From Caryophanales bacterium (GTDB taxonomy: Bacteria > Bacillota_I > Bacilli_A > Izemoplasmatales > UBA1188), in NCBI GenBank assembly GCA_016287865.1, contig JAEEXP010000004.1, positions 1-60,209 of the forward strand: DNA of 60,209 nucleotides, written 5' to 3'. The notes below the pieces were generated by a model. That model was not told where the DNA came from and made no database searches. It saw nothing but the letters and a program-made list of their open reading frames with translations. This document shows, in pieces, positions 25,795 to 34,096 of this stretch (position 1 is the stretch's first letter; each line of letters opens with the position of its first letter). The position numbers and the translations under genes are program-made.

Positions 25795-26649
25795 TTACCC
25801 CCTTATTGCTTTTGCTATACTTCTAAATTCCTTTCCAGAAATTAAAATATCTCCTGAGATTGATGATGCTGATACATCATCTGTTGTTGTTTCATCAATT
25901 GAAACATCACCTGATACTGTATTAATTGAAACTTTAGATACTATTGCTTTAGTAATACCTACATCACCTGATACTGTATTTAGTGCAAGTCTAGTTCCTT
26001 TAACTTTATGAGCTAATGAATCACCTGATACTGTATTGATATGTACTTCTTCATTAACATTAGCTTCGATAATATTAACATCACCAGATGTAGTAGATAC
26101 ATTTAATGAATTTGAATTCACAAATGTAGCGTGAATGTCACCTGATACAGCTGAAAGAGTTGCTTGATCAAACACTTTATCTCTTGGAATTCTAACAGTA
26201 ATAACTCCACCTTTTCTTCTATTTAGACCAAAGAATTTTGATTTGATATAATCAACAATTACTCCTTCTTCTGTGTTGTTAACAATGTTATACATAGTTA
26301 GATCAACACCACTAAATTCTAAGTGACAATCGCTATCATTTGATTCTTCAATAACTATATCATCACATACAGTCTTAACTTTAAGATTGTATCCTTTTTT
26401 ATAGTTAGCTTTTACTTCATCAAACACTTTCTTTTCATTTTCAGCCTTGTTTTCAATCTTAACATACTTATTAATTACATCATTTGGTGTACCAAGCATA
26501 TTAACGATTTCTTCATCAGTCATTTCTGATTCAAGACCAAATTCATATCTTTTTCTATATTTAAGAATAATACTTAGTTTTTCTTCTTTAGAAAAATCAT
26601 TTAAATCTAATAAATCACTTAATTCATTTAAATATTGTTCTTTTGTCAT
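25795..26649 (-). CDS. HAAS-domain protein with DUF4097 beta repeats
   Basis: This 284-residue protein has an N-terminal HAAS/DUF1700-like domain (about 1-68, with EQYLNELSDLLDL and LGTPNDVINKYV) and a DUF4097 region (about 150-280). The latter consists of repeated strands ending in (V/I)SGD: SGDIHATF, TSGDVNI, NTVSGDSLA, NTVSGDVGI, NTVSGDVSI and SISGDILI. This should form a beta-solenoid. There is no clear membrane segment, unlike many relatives. It overlaps the DUF2089 regulator by one base and lies upstream of a small membrane protein. Such trios are seen in Firmicutes and are linked to envelope-stress-type regulation; exact function is unknown. Confidence 0.85.
   Translation of the reverse strand: MTKEQYLNELSDLLDLNDFSKEEKLSIILKYRKRYEFGLESEMTDEEIVNMLGTPNDVINKYVKIENKAENEKKVFDEVKANYKKGYNLKVKTVCDDIVIEESNDSDCHLEFSGVDLTMYNIVNNTEEGVIVDYIKSKFFGLNRRKGGVITVRIPRDKVFDQATLSAVSGDIHATFVNSNSLNVSTTSGDVNIIEANVNEEVHINTVSGDSLAHKVKGTRLALNTVSGDVGITKAIVSKVSINTVSGDVSIDETTTDDVSASSISGDILISGKEFRSIAKAIRG
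25905..26037 (-). repeat. Direct repeats coding the NTVSGD strands
   Basis: Three near-identical 18-19 base copies start at 25905, 25962 and about 26020, a period of 57 bases (19 codons). They lie inside the DUF4097 gene and encode NTVSGD. Two looser copies follow near 26082 and 26138. Confidence 0.85.
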
Positions 26650-27017
26650 TATAAGTTACCTCCTAGTAGGTCTTCAGCTTCTTCAATAGTTATTTCACCA
26701 TTTTTAAGTCTTCTTTTGATTTCATCTCTTGAAACATTTTCTTCTTCATTAACAGTGAAACCCAATGCTTTAACGAGATCATCGATATTCTTTTTAACAG
26801 TAGGATAAGAAATATTTAAACTTTTTTCTATTCCTTTAATGTTTCCTTCATTTTGAATGAATACTAATGCGAATTCTATTTGTTCTTTAGTTAGATAATC
26901 AAATGGAGATAATGTGAACTCACCAGTTACTTCTGTTTCACATTCTTCACATCTTAATGTCTTAACATAAAGATCATGATTACATATTGGACATTTACCT
27001 ATTACTTGTTTTTTCAT
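26649..27017 (-). CDS. DUF2089-type zinc-ribbon transcriptional regulator
   Basis: This 122-residue protein has a zinc ribbon (CPICNHDLYVKTLRCEEC, residues 9-26), a helix-turn-helix-like middle (LTKEQIEFALVFIQNEG...ISYPTVKKNIDDL, about 43-78) and a C-terminal SHOCT-like helix pair (RRLKNGEITIEEAEDLL, about 101-117). This is the DUF2089 layout, thought to be a DNA-binding regulator. It heads an operon with the HAAS-DUF4097 and membrane genes, so it probably controls its own operon. AGGAGG precedes the ATG, and a strong promoter lies just upstream. Confidence 0.87.
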   Translation of the reverse strand: MKKQVIGKCPICNHDLYVKTLRCEECETEVTGEFTLSPFDYLTKEQIEFALVFIQNEGNIKGIEKSLNISYPTVKKNIDDLVKALGFTVNEEENVSRDEIKRRLKNGEITIEEAEDLLGGNL

Positions 27018-27040
27018 ACAGTCCTCCTTATTACACCTTT

Positions 27041-27068
27041 ATTATAACCCCATTTTTAACAATGTCAA
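27041..27068 (-). promoter_or_regulatory. Promoter of the DUF2089 operon
   Basis: On the minus strand TTGACA (27063-27068) and TATAAT (27041-27046) are both perfect consensus boxes, separated by 16 bases, about 24 bases before the DUF2089 start codon. Confidence 0.8.
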
Positions 27069-27135
27069 TAACAAAAATTAATTTTTTTAATCACATTATT
27101 AATTTTTTTAATTTTTATGCTTAATAAAATAAAAA

Positions 27136-27159
27136 GATAGGCAGAATAATCTGCCTATC
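27136..27159 (-). terminator. Terminator after rubrerythrin
   Basis: Ten-base arms (GATAGGCAGA at 27136-27145, TCTGCCTATC at 27150-27159) surround a four-base loop; on the minus strand TTTTTATTTT follows. It closes the rubrerythrin/superoxide reductase operon. Confidence 0.85.
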
Positions 27160-27177
27160 AGGTGAAAAAGAGAATTT

Positions 27178-27720
27178 TTAATAATTTTCTGCGTTAATTT
27201 CAAAATAACTTTGAGGATGTGCACATACTGGACATACATCTGGGGCTTTAGTACCAACTACGATATGACCACAGTTTCTACATTCCCAAATTTTAACTTC
27301 ACTCTTTTCAAATACTTGTTGCATTTCTACGTTTTTAAGAAGTGCACGGTATCTTTCTTCATGGTGTTTCTCAATTGCTGCAACACCTCTAAACTTTTCG
27401 GCTAGTTCTGGGAATCCTTCAGCTTCTGCAACACGAGCGAATTCTTCATACATATCAGTCCACTCATAGTTTTCACCATCAGCTGCGGCTTCTAGGTTTT
27501 CTTCAGTAGTTCCGATACCATTTAATTCTTTAAACCAAAGTTTAGCGTGTTCTTTTTCATTTTCTGCAGTTTTTAAGAATAATGCACTGATTTGTTCATA
27601 GCCATCTTTTTTAGCTTTAGATGCAAAATAAGTATATTTGTTACGAGCTTCTGATTCACCTGCAAATGCTGCAAGTAAGTTCTTCTCAGTTTGAGTGCCT
27701 TTATATTTGTTTTCTTTCAT
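27178..27720 (-). CDS. rbr: Rubrerythrin
   Basis: This 180-residue protein has the diiron four-helix domain with [10 protein letters not shown] near residue 13, [11 protein letters not shown] near 46 and [11 protein letters not shown] near 116. A C-terminal rubredoxin domain follows, with WECRNCGH and [11 protein letters not shown] (two CxxC pairs). Rubrerythrin reduces hydrogen peroxide to water in anaerobes. I chose ATG 27720, preceded by GGAAGG; a longer frame starting at 27741 overlaps superoxide reductase and lacks this spacing. It directly follows superoxide reductase, giving a complete superoxide-to-water detoxification pair. Confidence 0.95.
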   Translation of the reverse strand: MKENKYKGTQTEKNLLAAFAGESEARNKYTYFASKAKKDGYEQISALFLKTAENEKEHAKLWFKELNGIGTTEENLEAAADGENYEWTDMYEEFARVAEAEGFPELAEKFRGVAAIEKHHEERYRALLKNVEMQQVFEKSEVKIWECRNCGHIVVGTKAPDVCPVCAHPQSYFEINAENY

Positions 27721-27721
27721 C

Positions 27722-28096
27722 TTATGCCTTCCATAAACCATGAAGGTTGCAGTATGCGTATACAGCTACTACTTCATCATTATCACAAAGTGAGAAGCAT
27801 ACTTCAGGTTTATCACCTGGATGAAGTGCTTTTCTTTGATTGCCTAATTTTGTTTGAATAGCTACCCATTCAATATAATGTTCAGGTGCCATAGGATGAT
27901 CAACAGATCCTACTTTTACATGAACCTTATTGCCATTTACTTCATATACTGGTACATGCTTTTCTTGAGATGCATCAACTGAACCAGCTTTGATTTCAAC
28001 CATGTCATCACCACAACACATAGGTGTAACACCAGTTCCTTTTACAATTGCGATGATTTGACCGCAATGTTTACAACGATAAAACTTCATTTCCAT
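27722..28096 (-). CDS. dfx: Desulfoferrodoxin / superoxide reductase (2Fe-SOR)
   Basis: This 124-residue protein has an N-terminal desulforedoxin-like site (CKHCG at 8-12, CCGDD near 28; four Cys) and the catalytic iron site with EKHVPVYE near 45, [10 protein letters not shown] near 69 and CNLHGLW near 117. These are the His4-Cys ligands of superoxide reductase. The enzyme reduces superoxide to peroxide without oxygen release, the anaerobe's alternative to superoxide dismutase. AGGAGG lies at good distance from the ATG. Rubrerythrin follows directly, and two unknown membrane proteins lie upstream. Confidence 0.95.
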   Translation of the reverse strand: MEMKFYRCKHCGQIIAIVKGTGVTPMCCGDDMVEIKAGSVDASQEKHVPVYEVNGNKVHVKVGSVDHPMAPEHYIEWVAIQTKLGNQRKALHPGDKPEVCFSLCDNDEVVAVYAYCNLHGLWKA

Positions 28097-28123
28097 AAAT
28101 ATATCCTCCTAAATATTTATTAA

Positions 28124-28651
28124 TTATAATAATGAGACAAGTAGCATCATAACTGATGATAATACTAGTCCAATAATTGAGAATACAGTAGCGGCTTTAG
28201 ATAAAGATATTGCACTATTCATTTCTTTAGTCTTAAGTTCTACATTTTCTTTTTTAACTTTTACTTTTGCTATGATTGCTATAATTAATACTACGACACA
28301 GATAACTATTACAATTATTCTAAATATCATAAATAATTGAATAGCTTGTTCTTCTACGGTTATAGAACCAAGAATTTGTTTAAATACTGAAAGAGACGCT
28401 TTTAAAGGCCAAAATCCTTGATTCTTTAAGATAATAATTCCAAATATTAAAACTAAACTTACGAGAAAAGCCCCGAAAAGAATTATTGTAACTACAACTG
28501 ATGCGAATAATCCTCCAATAAATTGAAGTATTGCATCATGCATAGCAACGAAGTCTAATACTAAAGCTAATGGAATTGTAACTAGAATTACGGTTAAAGC
28601 AATAATTGCCAATGTTCTTGGCATATATTTATTCATTTTTTCTTTTGCCAT
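28124..28651 (-). CDS. Unrecognised four-helix membrane protein
   Basis: This 175-residue protein has four hydrophobic segments (about 13-33, 40-74, 100-130 and 150-173) with a lysine-rich start (KEKMNKYMPR) and a lysine-rich loop near 128. No catalytic motif is visible and I do not recognise a family. It follows the 222-residue membrane protein after eight bases and precedes superoxide reductase by 27 bases, so it may belong to a four-gene oxidative-stress operon. A role linked to redox is only suggested by position. Confidence 0.7.
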   Translation of the reverse strand: MAKEKMNKYMPRTLAIIALTVILVTIPLALVLDFVAMHDAILQFIGGLFASVVVTIILFGAFLVSLVLIFGIIILKNQGFWPLKASLSVFKQILGSITVEEQAIQLFMIFRIIVIVICVVVLIIAIIAKVKVKKENVELKTKEMNSAISLSKAATVFSIIGLVLSSVMMLLVSLL

Positions 28652-28659
28652 TAAGCCTC

Positions 28660-29328
28660 CTAAATAATTCCTAGTGGCACAAGTATTGCGAGTAATAGAA
28701 TATTAACTGAAACTAAAACAATTAAAATAATGTTTCTTGTTTTAGGTTTCATATCTGGAATATAGTTAGACGCTAGGAAGAATGGAATATATGTAGTAAT
28801 AAATACTGGGATTGCACCCCACCATTTATAAACCCAAATAAATGAACCATTAGTTGTTCCTGCTAAGAATATTTCAACTACTGAGAAGAGTAGAGCCATA
28901 CCAATAGCTCCAATTAATCTCATAGATATTCCTTTAAACTTTTCTGTTTTAAAGAATCTCTTATCAGGATCATCTCCAAGCATCTTGTATGAAATCATAC
29001 CAGCAATACTAAACATCATAGATAGTTCCCAAGATACACCGATTAATAATACAAATGTAGAACTATCTCCTGATACTGTCCATAAAGGATAACCAGTAAC
29101 CTTACCAATAATAGCGTTCATTATTTCATAGAACCAATGAACTGAATATAAAGCAATACCGGCGATTACTACCTTATAGTTTTTATTCTTGATTTCTGTC
29201 CAGTATACATAAAATACTACAGCAAGAATAAATATGAATGTCCAATTAAAATTGTCAGTAGATCTAACATGTTTAAATGCTTCTTCTACTGCACGCTTTG
29301 CAGCATCGCTGCCTGGTCCGAATAACAT
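28660..29328 (-). CDS. Unrecognised polytopic membrane protein
   Basis: This 222-residue protein has about six hydrophobic segments. Notable are aromatic and acidic residues inside or next to membrane segments, such as YSVHWFYEIMNAIIG near 62-76, GVSWELSMMFSIAG near 97, and VYKWWGAIPVF near 167. I do not recognise a family. GGAGAAAAT precedes the ATG, and a TATAAT box lies about 50 bases upstream. It is the first gene of a probable operon with the 175-residue membrane protein, superoxide reductase and rubrerythrin. Confidence 0.7.
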   Translation of the reverse strand: MLFGPGSDAAKRAVEEAFKHVRSTDNFNWTFIFILAVVFYVYWTEIKNKNYKVVIAGIALYSVHWFYEIMNAIIGKVTGYPLWTVSGDSSTFVLLIGVSWELSMMFSIAGMISYKMLGDDPDKRFFKTEKFKGISMRLIGAIGMALLFSVVEIFLAGTTNGSFIWVYKWWGAIPVFITTYIPFFLASNYIPDMKPKTRNIILIVLVSVNILLLAILVPLGII

Positions 29329-29435
29329 ATTTTCTCCTTTTTATTAAATTACACTGCTTCTTTGTATTTATTATAACCTTATATTAAATAAAAAAATATA
29401 TGTATAAAGAAAAACGCTACAATTAATCAAGATTA

Positions 29436-29464
29436 TTGAAGAATATGTGAAGATAGTATATATT
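29436..29464 (+). promoter_or_regulatory. Promoter of the leader in front of the RhuM-like gene
   Basis: TTGAAG (29436-29441) and TATATT (29459-29464) are 17 bases apart. Transcription would begin near 29471, just before the small ORF, its Shine-Dalgarno and the leader terminator. Confidence 0.6.
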
Positions 29465-29490
29465 AAAGACAGCCAAGGAAGTGATTATAT

Positions 29491-29583
29491 ATGAATAAAG
29501 TAAAACCAAAACTAACTGGCAAACTAAACCTAATTAACTCAAGCCCTATTGAGAAATACTCGATAGGGCTTTTATTTTGCTGA
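29491..29583 (+). CDS. Possible 30-residue leader peptide
   Basis: An ATG at 29491 with AAGGAAG (29475-29481) upstream opens a 30-codon frame ending in TGA 29583. The product begins MNKVKPKLTGKLNLIN and ends in a hydrophobic ILLFC-like tail (GLLFC). The terminator hairpin 29541-29571 lies within its last codons. Promoter, ribosome site and terminator fit a leader peptide or a small independent gene. It has no tell-tale run of one amino acid. No family is recognised and the coding status is uncertain. Confidence 0.35.
   Translation: MNKVKPKLTGKLNLINSSPIEKYSIGLLFC
29541..29575 (+). terminator. Leader terminator upstream of the RhuM-like gene
   Basis: Arms AAGCCCTAT (29541-29549) and ATAGGGCTT (29563-29571), with a smaller GAG/CTC stem inside, are followed by T-rich TTTATTTT. 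It would stop transcription 25-30 bases before the RhuM-like ATG. Confidence 0.7.
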
Positions 29584-29600
29584 AAAAGGAGGAAATAAAT

Positions 29601-30443
29601 ATGCAAAATGAAGAAAAGAAATACGATTTAATCAAATTTGAAGACGGAGAATTAAGCCTAGATGTAAGGGTTGAACCTAATCAAGATACTGTTTGGTTAA
29701 CACAAAAAGATATGGCTTATCTATTTGATGTAGATAGAACAAGAATTACAAGGCATATCAACAAAATATTAGAAGAAAATGAATTACCAAGTTCAGTATG
29801 TGCGGAAAACGCACTAACTGCATCAGATGGTAAAGTCTACACCACTAAATATTATAATCTCGATATGATTATAGCTGTTGGATATAGAGTTAATTCAAAA
29901 CGTGGAACTCAATTTAGACGCTGGGTCAATTCAATCTTAAAGGAATATCTACTAAAAGGCCACATTATTAATGAGGATAGGTGCCTAGCTTGCTCTACTA
30001 ATTTAATTAGTTTAGAGAATAAATATAATGATTTAGAATCGAGAATGAACAACGCAGAAGAAATAATATATAGTAAAAACGCTAAGATTATTTTCGAAGG
30101 TGAAATAGTTGAACCTTATACACTTATAAGAAAAATATTCTTTTTAGCCAAAAAGGAATTAATTATTATTGATAACTATGCGGATGATTTCTTATTAAGC
30201 ATGCTTAAAGATGTTAAGGTTAAGATAACTATTATTACTAAAACTTCTTCTTATTTAGATAATAAAAATGTTCCAAGTAATATATCAGTAATACGCACTA
30301 ACGTCTTTCACGATAGATATATTATTGCTGATGATTTAATTTATATACTTGGAAGTTCTATAAATAGTATAGGCAAGAAAAGATTTAGCATTATCAAAGT
30401 TGAAGACAATAGTAAAGATGAATTGCTTAGCAAAATAAAATAA
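29601..30443 (+). CDS. RhuM-like protein with a phospholipase D-like C-terminal domain
   Basis: This 280-residue protein has an N-terminal RhuM-type region (about 10-120): VWLTQKDMAYLFDVDR, ITRHINKILEE, DGKVYTTKYYNLDMIIAVG and RGTQFRRWVNSILKEYL. A coiled linker and a C-terminal domain follow, with ELIIIDNYADDF near 192 and FHDRYIIADD near 236, then LGSSINSIGKK. HDRxxxxxD resembles a single HKD nuclease half-site with Arg for Lys. RhuM proteins are often found near restriction-modification and mobile genes; their function is unsettled. ATG 29601 has AAGGAGG upstream; TTG 29577 would overlap the leader ORF. It stands alone between two operons, like an acquired accessory gene. Confidence 0.8.
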   Translation: MQNEEKKYDLIKFEDGELSLDVRVEPNQDTVWLTQKDMAYLFDVDRTRITRHINKILEENELPSSVCAENALTASDGKVYTTKYYNLDMIIAVGYRVNSKRGTQFRRWVNSILKEYLLKGHIINEDRCLACSTNLISLENKYNDLESRMNNAEEIIYSKNAKIIFEGEIVEPYTLIRKIFFLAKKELIIIDNYADDFLLSMLKDVKVKITIITKTSSYLDNKNVPSNISVIRTNVFHDRYIIADDLIYILGSSINSIGKKRFSIIKVEDNSKDELLSKIK

Positions 30444-30470
30444 GGCAATCAACCAAATGGCTGATTGCCT
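30443..30470. terminator. Terminator between the RhuM-like gene and the ABC exporter operon
   Basis: Arms AGGCAATCA (30443-30451) and TGATTGCCT (30462-30470) have a 10-base loop. On the minus strand TTATTTTATTTT follows, so it mainly ends the ABC operon. Confidence 0.7.
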
Positions 30471-30476
30471 ATAATA

Positions 30477-32291
30477 CTATTTAGCGTATTGTAATTTAAA
30501 GAGCTGATAATATCTACCTTGAAGTTTTAATAATTCTTGATGACTTCCGGCCTCAACTACACTACCATTCTCAAGGAACATAATTATATCACTATGTTGG
30601 ATAGTTGATAGTCTATGCGCAACCATGATAGTAGTTCCAATTGTTTTAATCTTGTTTAGAGAATCTTGAATTAATACTTCTGTTTCAGTATCAATATTAG
30701 ATGTCGCTTCATCAAGAATAATCATCTTAGGATGGTGAACAATAGTTCTTGCGAATGAGAGTAATTGACGTTCACCTTGTGAATAGTTATTACCTCTTTC
30801 TTTAACTACTTCATCATACTTATTTGGAAGCTTATTAATAAATCTATCAGCATTTACATATTTAGATGCTTCATATACTGAATCATCAGTAATAGATTCA
30901 TCTCTTAGAGTAATGTTTTCTTTAATAGTTCCTGTGAAGAGGAATACATCTTGAAGCATTTCTCCAATATTCTTTCTTAAAGAATAAATATCATAATCTT
31001 TAACGTTTATTCCATCAATTAAGATTTCGCCTTCATCCACATCATAATATCTCATAAGTAGTGATAATATTGTAGTCTTTCCGGCACCAGTAGGGCCTAC
31101 AAACGCAACACTTTGGCCTGGCTTAATGTGGAATGAAACATTATTGATGATATAATCAGTTGCGTCTTTATCATATTTAAATGATACATTTTTAAATTCA
31201 ATCTCACCTTTAAAGTCATCCGCAAGAACTGGAGTTTCATTCATTACTATAGATGATTTAGTATCCATAATAGTGAAGATCTTTTCGGCACTCGCAAATG
31301 CACTTTGCATTGTGTTATATTGTTGAGCGATATTTTGAATTGGGTTAAATACGCTTTGAATATGTTGATAGAATGAATATAAGAATCCGGTAGTAAGAAC
31401 TGAACCAGTTATTTCAGTAATAGTTGGATTCTCAACGAATCTAGAACCAAACGCGAAGATTAGGATTGTTGCTGTGAAATAGATGATATAGATAAATGGT
31501 CTAAAGAACGCAAAGACAAATGTAGATGTTCTATGGCTTCTCATAAGTCTTTCTGATAACTCATCAAATTCTTCTAACTTCTTATCTTCTCTATTAAATA
31601 TTTGAGTAATCTTCATACCTGATAAGTTTTCACTTAAGAAGGCATTGAGTTTAGAGTTATTGTAAGTAACCTTTCTAAATTGAGCTCTAGATATCTTTCT
31701 AAATAGAATAGTCGCAACAACCAGTATTGGAAGTACTGATAAAACAATTAATGATAATAACCATGATGTTACAAACATTAATATAATTCCGTAAATCATA
31801 GTTACTGTATTAGATACAAAGCTAATTAGAACGTTTGTGAATAAATCAGATAGTGAGTTAGTATCATTACATACTCTAGTCACAAATGTTCCAACTGGAG
31901 TTTTATCTAATTCTTTTAAAGATAATAATTCGATATGACTAAAGAGTTCATTTCTTAAATCTACTAGAATTTTTTGGCCTATCTTATTGAGCATTATTCC
32001 TCTTAAATAAGTTAAAGCAAATGATACAGCGATAGATCCAATAATTAGATATCCTCTAAACATTATTTGTTTAAACTCTACACCTTCTTTAAGAAGGTCC
32101 ATAATTTGACCAAAGAATACCGCAAGGTATGCGACAAGGAAACTTGAGACTAATACACTTGGGATAATGAAGAGGAATTGTTTCCAATATTTAAGTGAAT
32201 ACTTTAGTAGTCTCTTGAATAAGAGACCATCTTTCATTTTTCTTGAATCATCGAATTCGTAGATGTCTTTCACGCGTTTTTTCTTACTCAT
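30477..32291 (-). CDS. Heterodimeric ABC exporter, subunit with the consensus Walker B Glu
   Basis: This 604-residue half-transporter has six membrane helices (about 25-320) and a nucleotide-binding domain. Motifs are Walker A GPTGAGKTT near 394, signature NNYSQGERQLLS (degenerate, SQGER instead of SGGQ), Walker B MIILDEATSNID with catalytic Glu, and H-loop VAHRLSTI. ATG 32291 follows GGAGGTG and overlaps the upstream subunit by eight bases; an ATG at 32312 lies before that binding site. Together with its partner it forms a BmrCD/TM287-288-type exporter of drugs, lipids or peptides. Confidence 0.92.
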   Translation of the reverse strand: MSKKKRVKDIYEFDDSRKMKDGLLFKRLLKYSLKYWKQFLFIIPSVLVSSFLVAYLAVFFGQIMDLLKEGVEFKQIMFRGYLIIGSIAVSFALTYLRGIMLNKIGQKILVDLRNELFSHIELLSLKELDKTPVGTFVTRVCNDTNSLSDLFTNVLISFVSNTVTMIYGIILMFVTSWLLSLIVLSVLPILVVATILFRKISRAQFRKVTYNNSKLNAFLSENLSGMKITQIFNREDKKLEEFDELSERLMRSHRTSTFVFAFFRPFIYIIYFTATILIFAFGSRFVENPTITEITGSVLTTGFLYSFYQHIQSVFNPIQNIAQQYNTMQSAFASAEKIFTIMDTKSSIVMNETPVLADDFKGEIEFKNVSFKYDKDATDYIINNVSFHIKPGQSVAFVGPTGAGKTTILSLLMRYYDVDEGEILIDGINVKDYDIYSLRKNIGEMLQDVFLFTGTIKENITLRDESITDDSVYEASKYVNADRFINKLPNKYDEVVKERGNNYSQGERQLLSFARTIVHHPKMIILDEATSNIDTETEVLIQDSLNKIKTIGTTIMVAHRLSTIQHSDIIMFLENGSVVEAGSHQELLKLQGRYYQLFKLQYAK

Positions 32292-34083
32292 GTGACACAC
32301 CTCCGATTTCATCTAATTTTTGAAGACGATAAGTTTCTTTATAGATTTCGTTATTCTCAATTAATTCTTCGTGAGTACCAAATCCAGATAAAGTACCATT
32401 ATCTCCCAAAACTAATATCTTATCCGCATCTTTAATAGATGAAACTCTATGAGCGATTAAAATAGTAGTTTTACCTTTTCTATCTTCTTTTAGATATTTT
32501 AAGATGTCAGCTTCAGTCTTAGTATCAACCGCACTAAGTGAATCATCAAGGATTAACACTTTAGGGTCTTTATATAAGGCTCTTGCGATAGAGATTCTTT
32601 GTTTCTGTCCACCTGATACAGATACACCACGCTCACCAAGCTTAGTTTCATAAGTCTTAGGGAATGCCATAATATCTGAATCAACACCCGCAATTCTTGC
32701 TTCTTTTCTAACCTTATCTTGGTCAGGATCATTTGTTGAGAATGCGATGTTTGATTCGATAGATGCACTATATAAGAAGTTATCTTGTGGAACATATCCA
32801 ATAGATTCTCTTACATCTTTAATCTTATAATCCATAATATCGATACCATCTAAGAATATCTCATTAGGTTCGATATTATATAGTCTTAATAAAAGATTAA
32901 CTAGAGTAGTTTTAGAAGAACCAGTTCTTCCAATAATACCAATAAATTCACCAGCTTTAATTTCAAAACTGATGTCGTTAAGCGCATAAATATCTTTTGA
33001 ATCAGGATACTTAAAGCTTAAGTGGTCAAACTTAATGTTTCCTTTGAAATCCTTAAGTTCAACTGCGTCTTCTTTTTCAATTAAATCACTCTTTTGATCT
33101 AATATGAAATCAAGTCTCTTTAGTGATGCTGTACCTCTTGAATGCATGTTGATGATATCACCTATCGCAAACATTGGCCAAAGGAGAGTATCGAAGTATG
33201 CAACGAGCGCAGTAAGTTCACCGACAGTTAAGCCGTTTAGTCCATCATTACTTGTCTTGTTTAAAACAAATAATGAACCAAATATTACAATTAAGAAGTA
33301 TACTGTCCAAATTAATACTTCTACAAGGACATTGAATAATACAGATAACTTTAAGTATTCAATATTAACTTTTTCGTTATTCTTATTAATCTTTTGGAAA
33401 TCTCTTAATTCTTGTGCTTCTCTAACAAAAGCTTTTACTACTCTAATACCACTGATAGATTCTTGAGTATAATCAGATAATCTTTCAAATGAATCTTGTC
33501 TAGCTTTATACTTCTTTTCCATATACATTCCAACAACTCCACCAAGAACTGCGATTAGAATTAGTGGAATAAGACAGAGTAATGTTACAAGCCAGTTGAC
33601 TTTAAACATATTATATAAAACCATTGGGATAAGGAAGATTGAATCAAATACCATCATTGTTCCCCAACCTAAAGATTCTCTTACAGATTGAACGTCATTA
33701 ATGTAGTAACTCATTAATCCTCCAACCTTATTATCTGAATAGAATGATTGAGATAATGTTAAACTCTTAGCGAAGAGTTCATGTCTCATATCTCTAGCAG
33801 CTCTAAAGCCTACACCAAAGAATCCTATTCTCCAAAGGGCACGGCACACAAATGAAATAGCCAAAATAACCACTAACTTAATAATTAGTGGATTAAGTTG
33901 AGTATTTACAAAGACTTCTCTTGTCACGTCTAGCTCACCATTTAAGCCATCAATAATCTTAGAAATGATTTGTGGTGGGATTACAGAGTTTGCGTAATCT
34001 ACAACTATGAGAGCTAGGATGCCAAGTAAATAAAGATACCAGTACCTTAAATAGTACTTATTTACATTGTGTCCAAATACCAT
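32284..34083 (-). CDS. Heterodimeric ABC exporter, subunit with degenerate Walker B
   Basis: This 599-residue half-transporter has six membrane helices (about 12-320) and a nucleotide-binding domain. Walker A reads GRTGSSKTTL (Ser for the usual second Gly), the signature SVSGGQKQR is intact, Walker B is VLILDDSLSAVD with Asp replacing the catalytic Glu, and the H-loop is IAHRVSSI. Its partner has the opposite pattern, so the dimer has one hydrolytic and one degenerate ATP site, as in BmrCD and TM287/288. The tRNA-Gln gene lies just upstream. The substrate is unknown. Confidence 0.92.
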   Translation of the reverse strand: MVFGHNVNKYYLRYWYLYLLGILALIVVDYANSVIPPQIISKIIDGLNGELDVTREVFVNTQLNPLIIKLVVILAISFVCRALWRIGFFGVGFRAARDMRHELFAKSLTLSQSFYSDNKVGGLMSYYINDVQSVRESLGWGTMMVFDSIFLIPMVLYNMFKVNWLVTLLCLIPLILIAVLGGVVGMYMEKKYKARQDSFERLSDYTQESISGIRVVKAFVREAQELRDFQKINKNNEKVNIEYLKLSVLFNVLVEVLIWTVYFLIVIFGSLFVLNKTSNDGLNGLTVGELTALVAYFDTLLWPMFAIGDIINMHSRGTASLKRLDFILDQKSDLIEKEDAVELKDFKGNIKFDHLSFKYPDSKDIYALNDISFEIKAGEFIGIIGRTGSSKTTLVNLLLRLYNIEPNEIFLDGIDIMDYKIKDVRESIGYVPQDNFLYSASIESNIAFSTNDPDQDKVRKEARIAGVDSDIMAFPKTYETKLGERGVSVSGGQKQRISIARALYKDPKVLILDDSLSAVDTKTEADILKYLKEDRKGKTTILIAHRVSSIKDADKILVLGDNGTLSGFGTHEELIENNEIYKETYRLQKLDEIGGVSHE

Positions 34084-34096
34084 AAATCCCCCTTTA

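Noticed and set aside
25905-26160. Regular repeats as a CRISPR-like array
   Set aside because: The repeats are within a coding frame, the intervals code for protein strands and the units encode NTVSGD.
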